64,000 nt of DNA, taken from Climacium dendroides. Its lineage: Eukaryota; Streptophyta; Bryopsida; Hypnales; Climaciaceae. Positions 60,762 through 64,000 of this stretch are shown in pieces. Below the pieces are notes generated by a model. The model made no database searches. It saw nothing but the letters and a program-made list of their open reading frames with translations, and was not told where the DNA came from. Made by a program: the position numbers and the translations under genes. The stretch lies in NCBI GenBank assembly GCA_950106755.1, contig OX467091.1:17377538-17441537 (forward strand). The letters are read 5' to 3'. Position 1 is the first letter of the stretch. Each line of letters begins with the position of its first letter.

Positions 60762-62418
60762 CCCCTAAAGGACCAAACACCAATTCTTGGCAACATAGCG
60801 ATTATTGTATGATATGTATTTTTCATTGATCTTTGGGAAACTTAAAACATTCTTCAAAAATCACTTTTTTTATAAATAAAAAATTGAAATTGTTTCCCTA
60901 GATTTATTTATGTGGAAAACTTGATTACCCCCTAAAGTCCCATTGTCCCCTCAAGGGACAAAATGGATTTCAGACAAGCTCCTATGGTCTCAATATTTGT
61001 TAGGATTTATTTAATCTTTTAGTGAAGATAGGAAAATAAAATAGCTTCCAAAAATATAATTTTTATTTTGATCAGAGCCTAGGAGCAAAAGTTATGAAAC
61101 AAAAAGCTATTTTTTTTGGTTCAGTAAGCAAAAAAAACTTCAAAACATCCTAAAGTAAAAAATTTAAATCTTTTTTTCTATATAGATTATATTTTTATGT
61201 ACATGGCAAGATTTTATGCATTCCATTTGGATTTGTTGTAAGAAAGTTATGGACAATCTTGTTTTTTTAGGAAATTAGATAATTTTCTTCAAAAAAAATA
61301 ACTTGTAGAATTCATTTCTAACCTCAATTTTCACAATTAAAAAAAATTCATAAGGTTAAGATTTATTGCTAGAAAAATCTCACCATTGAGATTAGTGTAT
61401 TTCAATTCCATCTTAACGCTATTAACAATTTAGGTTTTCCTTCAATCTTGAACCTACTTCTATTTAACAATTTTTTAATGAATGAAAATTATATATATAT
61501 TTTACCTAGAATCTCAAATGAATTTTCTATTATATAAGATTATAAATTTAAAATCAATAGAACAAAGATTATAATTTACGAAGGTTTAAAGCCAAATAAT
61601 GTAGTTGAACAAGGTACAAAAAGATTTATTTCCTTTCCTTTAAACACAATCTACATAGTGAAAGTTTATGAGATTTCTACCACACATTTTTATACCAGTG
61701 TAGTACAAGATCCTACAATTAGATATGCAAAAAAAACTTTTTACTTATTGCTATAGAAATGGCAGTATTGAATGGTATTTGATGGAAAAGACGCTTTGGG
61801 ACTTCAAGGGTTATTGAGATGAAAGTTATAAAGAGATTTTAGTTTGCGAACAATTATGGAATCTTCACTCTATAAAATAGAATTTGAAGTCTTTTTTCTA
61901 ATTCAATTTTCAATATTTTTGAATTAAAAAAATAGATGTAGATTGTTAATTTCAATATTACAACCATTGAGATTGACATTTTTCAATTCCATAACTAAAT
62001 TCTTGACAATTTAGTATTTTAAATCATTCTTTACTTCTTTCCACTTACTATTTTTTTCTATATATTGTACAATTCCAAATGATCTAAAAATTTTCTTAGC
62101 ATGTAGACAATTTGCCTTAAAGAATGAATCCAAAGAATAACCACCATTTTGGACATTTTTTTTCATACAAATGTGACCTTGTGAAATGTAGTTGCCCATT
62201 TTTTTTTATAGAGTCCAAAGAAAAGATTTTTTCTCAATTCAAACGCTAATATCTTGCAAACCACATAGTGAAATTTTTTGAAATTTTTTGAAATTTTTTC
62301 TATAAGATCCTACGATTATATATGTTCAAAGTTTTTTTTCTCAATAATTTGATACTTGTACTACAAATGGCAGTTTTGGAGCAATTTTAGTGAAAACATA
62401 GTGAAAAATCTTTAGGGG
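60762..62418 (-). mobile_element. piggyBac-like non-coding element interrupted by a second one
   Basis: The left end is CCCCTAAAGGACCAAAC, the same opening as the 29160 copy. The right end is ATCTTTAGGGG followed by TCAA. The body halves 60762-60928 and 61811-62418 together match the 940-bp unit. Flanking tetramers are TGAA and TCAA, so the TTAA has decayed here. Confidence 0.7.
60929..61810. mobile_element. Nested TTAA-type element (882 bp) inside the 60.8-62.4 kb copy
   Basis: It begins CCCCTAAAGTCCCA and ends TGGGACTTCAAGGG, a terminal inversion of the same style but a different subfamily (AAGTCCC instead of AAGGACC). Flanks are TTAC and TTAT. The body shares ATCCTAC and GGCAGT phrases with the host unit. 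No frame inside. Confidence 0.6.
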
Positions 62419-62504
62419 TCAAGGATCTAAATACTTCTGTTGATTGATTTTGGTGGTTTTGAAATCGTGCCAACCATTGGGCCTTACTATAAAGTGGCCT
62501 TTAA

Positions 62505-62841
62505 CTCATAAAGGACAGACTAGTGACCATGGAAATCATCCTTTTTGATACCTTGTGAATCATTTCCTTACAAAAATTGCAAAAGCACTCATTGGAAGTC
62601 AAACTTCTATGGAAGACCTTCACTTTTTACAACAAAATTCCAAGGATGAATAGTTGCACTTCTATCCTACTAGAAGGATTCCCTTGTCATCCATAGGATG
62701 TCAAACATCCTTGACCCTCTATGGCCAAGGTAGTCACCAAAATGCTCCAATTGTTGAACCTATAGGTGCACTCTTTGTTTCTATGAAAACAATGAGGTCA
62801 TCTATCCAACACTTCTTGTCCTTGACATCCTTTATTAAGGG
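62505..62841 (+). mobile_element. Short TTAA-type element (337 bp)
   Basis: TTAA 62501-62504 is followed by CTCATAAAGGACAGAC. The far end reads GACATCCTTTATTAAGGG against TTAA 62842-62845. It shares the GGAAATCATC, CATTGGAAGTCAAA and GGATGAATAGTTGCACTT phrases with the next unit. Confidence 0.6.
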
Positions 62842-62845
62842 TTAA

Positions 62846-63066
62846 CCCTTAAAGGACAGTGGGATGACCTTGGAAATCATCAATTTTCATGACCGTGTGA
62901 AGCATTGGCTTAAAAAATTGCAGAAGTATTCATTGGAAGTCAAAGTACTATAGAAGACCTCCCCTTCTTTTGCAAAATTTCAAGGATGAATAATTGCACT
63001 TTTGTCCTATATGGAGAAATTCTCCGTCATCTATCAACGCCAAACGTCTTCCTCGATGTTTAAGGG
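62846..63066 (+). mobile_element. Short TTAA-type element (221 bp), TTAA on both sides
   Basis: The flanks are TTAA at 62842-62845 and 63067-63070. The ends are CCCTTAAAGGACAGTGGG and GATGTTTAAGGG. It abuts the preceding unit and shares its TTAA. No coding frame. Confidence 0.7.
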
Positions 63067-63070
63067 TTAA

Positions 63071-64000
63071 GTTACTTGTGAATGAGTGGCTCATGCTCAC
63101 AAATACCTCCATTTTTCGAAATACCTCCATTTTTCAAAGTACCTGGATCCATGTTGAGGAGAGGCTTGCTTTTGTTGTCCGTATGAGCTGCTCTTTCCTC
63201 AAAAATGTGGGGCCAGGGTGAATCGGTTCCCCTGCAGTCATTTCAAGGGTGTATGTAAAAAAAAAAAAAAAAAAAAAAAAACACTATGTAAAAAAAAAAA
63301 CCTTATTTTGTGCTCAATCAATATATCTTCTACACCTCTACCACCTAATTTGGGGCCTTTGGCTGAAAATATGAATTCAAAATTTGCAAATTTTATCATG
63401 CGTGGCAAACAATAAATTTCAACATTTTCCCTTGGAGACGGACAAGGGGATCTGTTCAGCAAGGGAGGATTGACCCATGCATCGCCCCATCATAGTCTAA
63501 ATGTACAAATTGCTCCCTCTTTTGTGCCACTTAAATATTATATTTCTTCACAAATTCTAGCTATTTAGGGGGTATCTGATTGCAAATATAAATTCAAAAT
63601 TTGCAAATGTTTTTTTTTATTATCATACGCGACAAATAAAAAACTTCCAAGTGTTTTCTGTAGGGTAAAACCACGGGGCAATACATGAGTCAATCCTCCC
63701 TGGCCGGTCCGTTTCACCCCGTGGCCACAACGTGGGTAAAAAGCAATTCGGGATAGTAAATGATGACAAAACTTTTTACTTTTCACTTCCACTTTTCGCT
63801 TTTTCTTTTCACTTTTTTTTACTTTTTTTTTTTTTCATTTCATTTTTTCTTTCCGGCAAACTTAACGACATGTCATTTTTCCTATGGACTACAGTACTTG
63901 GCAAAAGGGTTATAAAAAAAGTGATGTACAATACTGTAACTTCCTTGAGCTTCCCCATTTTTCGAGGTACTGAACTGAAGTGTGTCTTGCACACTGACTG
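63071..64000. repeat. Low-complexity right edge with a duplicated and inverted block
   Basis: A-runs lie at 63259-63298. An AATTCAAAATTTGCAAA block followed by ATCATRCGYG occurs twice in direct orientation (about 63375 and 63592). GGGAGGATTGACCCATG (63464) and CATGAGTCAATCCTCCC (63684) are inverted mates. No gene is seen to the window end. Confidence 0.5.

Noticed and set aside
60574..60783. Frame encoding a long Ile-Tyr repeat
   Set aside because: It is a translation of the (TA)n microsatellite.
1..64000. CRISPR arrays, operons, or a prokaryotic defence system
   Set aside because: No regularly spaced short repeats with unique spacers and no prokaryotic gene arrangement. Genes are spliced and repeats are eukaryotic transposons.

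Overview
The window looks like nuclear DNA of a green plant. It has spliced GT-AG genes with plant-type products, an initiator-Met-tRNA primed Ty3/gypsy chromovirus, a Ty1/copia fragment, a CACTA miniature element and long AT-rich repeat tracts. Gene density is low (four host genes in 64 kb). The P450 is divergent from seed-plant families as I know them, so a non-seed land plant is plausible, but the sequence does not settle this.

Region 1 (1-15.5 kb) is nested retroelements. It starts with the 3' end of a Ty1/copia polyprotein and its short LTR. A complete, very young minus-strand Ty3/gypsy chromovirus follows (LTRs 2107-3400 and 8956-10249, TSD AGACC). It sits inside an older CCGG-rich element. 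That older element carries a 705-codon gag-like frame broken only by three stop codons (TAA, TGA, TAG). Two related non-coding repeats with TTAA-flanked ends lie on either side of this block.

Region 2 (17-26.4 kb) is a GC-richer gene island. A four-exon strictosidine-synthase-like/APMAP-type gene (+) converges on a nine-exon TMEM209/'cytochrome b561 N-terminal' family gene (-). The latter is divergent from a two-exon, probably plastid-targeted protein gene (+) across about 0.7 kb. All exon phases close by hand splicing. The TMEM209 homologue carries one in-frame TGA where relatives have Arg.

Region 3 (27.5-41 kb and 46.7-64 kb) is AT-rich repeat sequence. The main signal is a set of non-coding elements ending in CCC(C/T)TAAAG and usually flanked by TTAA. 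This is the piggyBac-type target and end pattern, and copies occur alone, in inverted pairs, back to back and nested. Other repeats are a TA-flanked MITE family, a CACTA MITE, an 813-bp TIR element, a two-type higher-order satellite and a (TA)n tract.

Region 4 (41.5-46.7 kb) is a nine-exon CYP85-clan cytochrome P450, closest by motif to CYP707. It has an intact heme loop but an altered I-helix and no recognisable proline-rich hinge.

No operon, CRISPR array or bacterial-style system is present. I recognised no rRNA or tRNA gene by eye. Gene models were built by manual splicing and phase checking; homology statements rest on remembered family motifs, not on a search.
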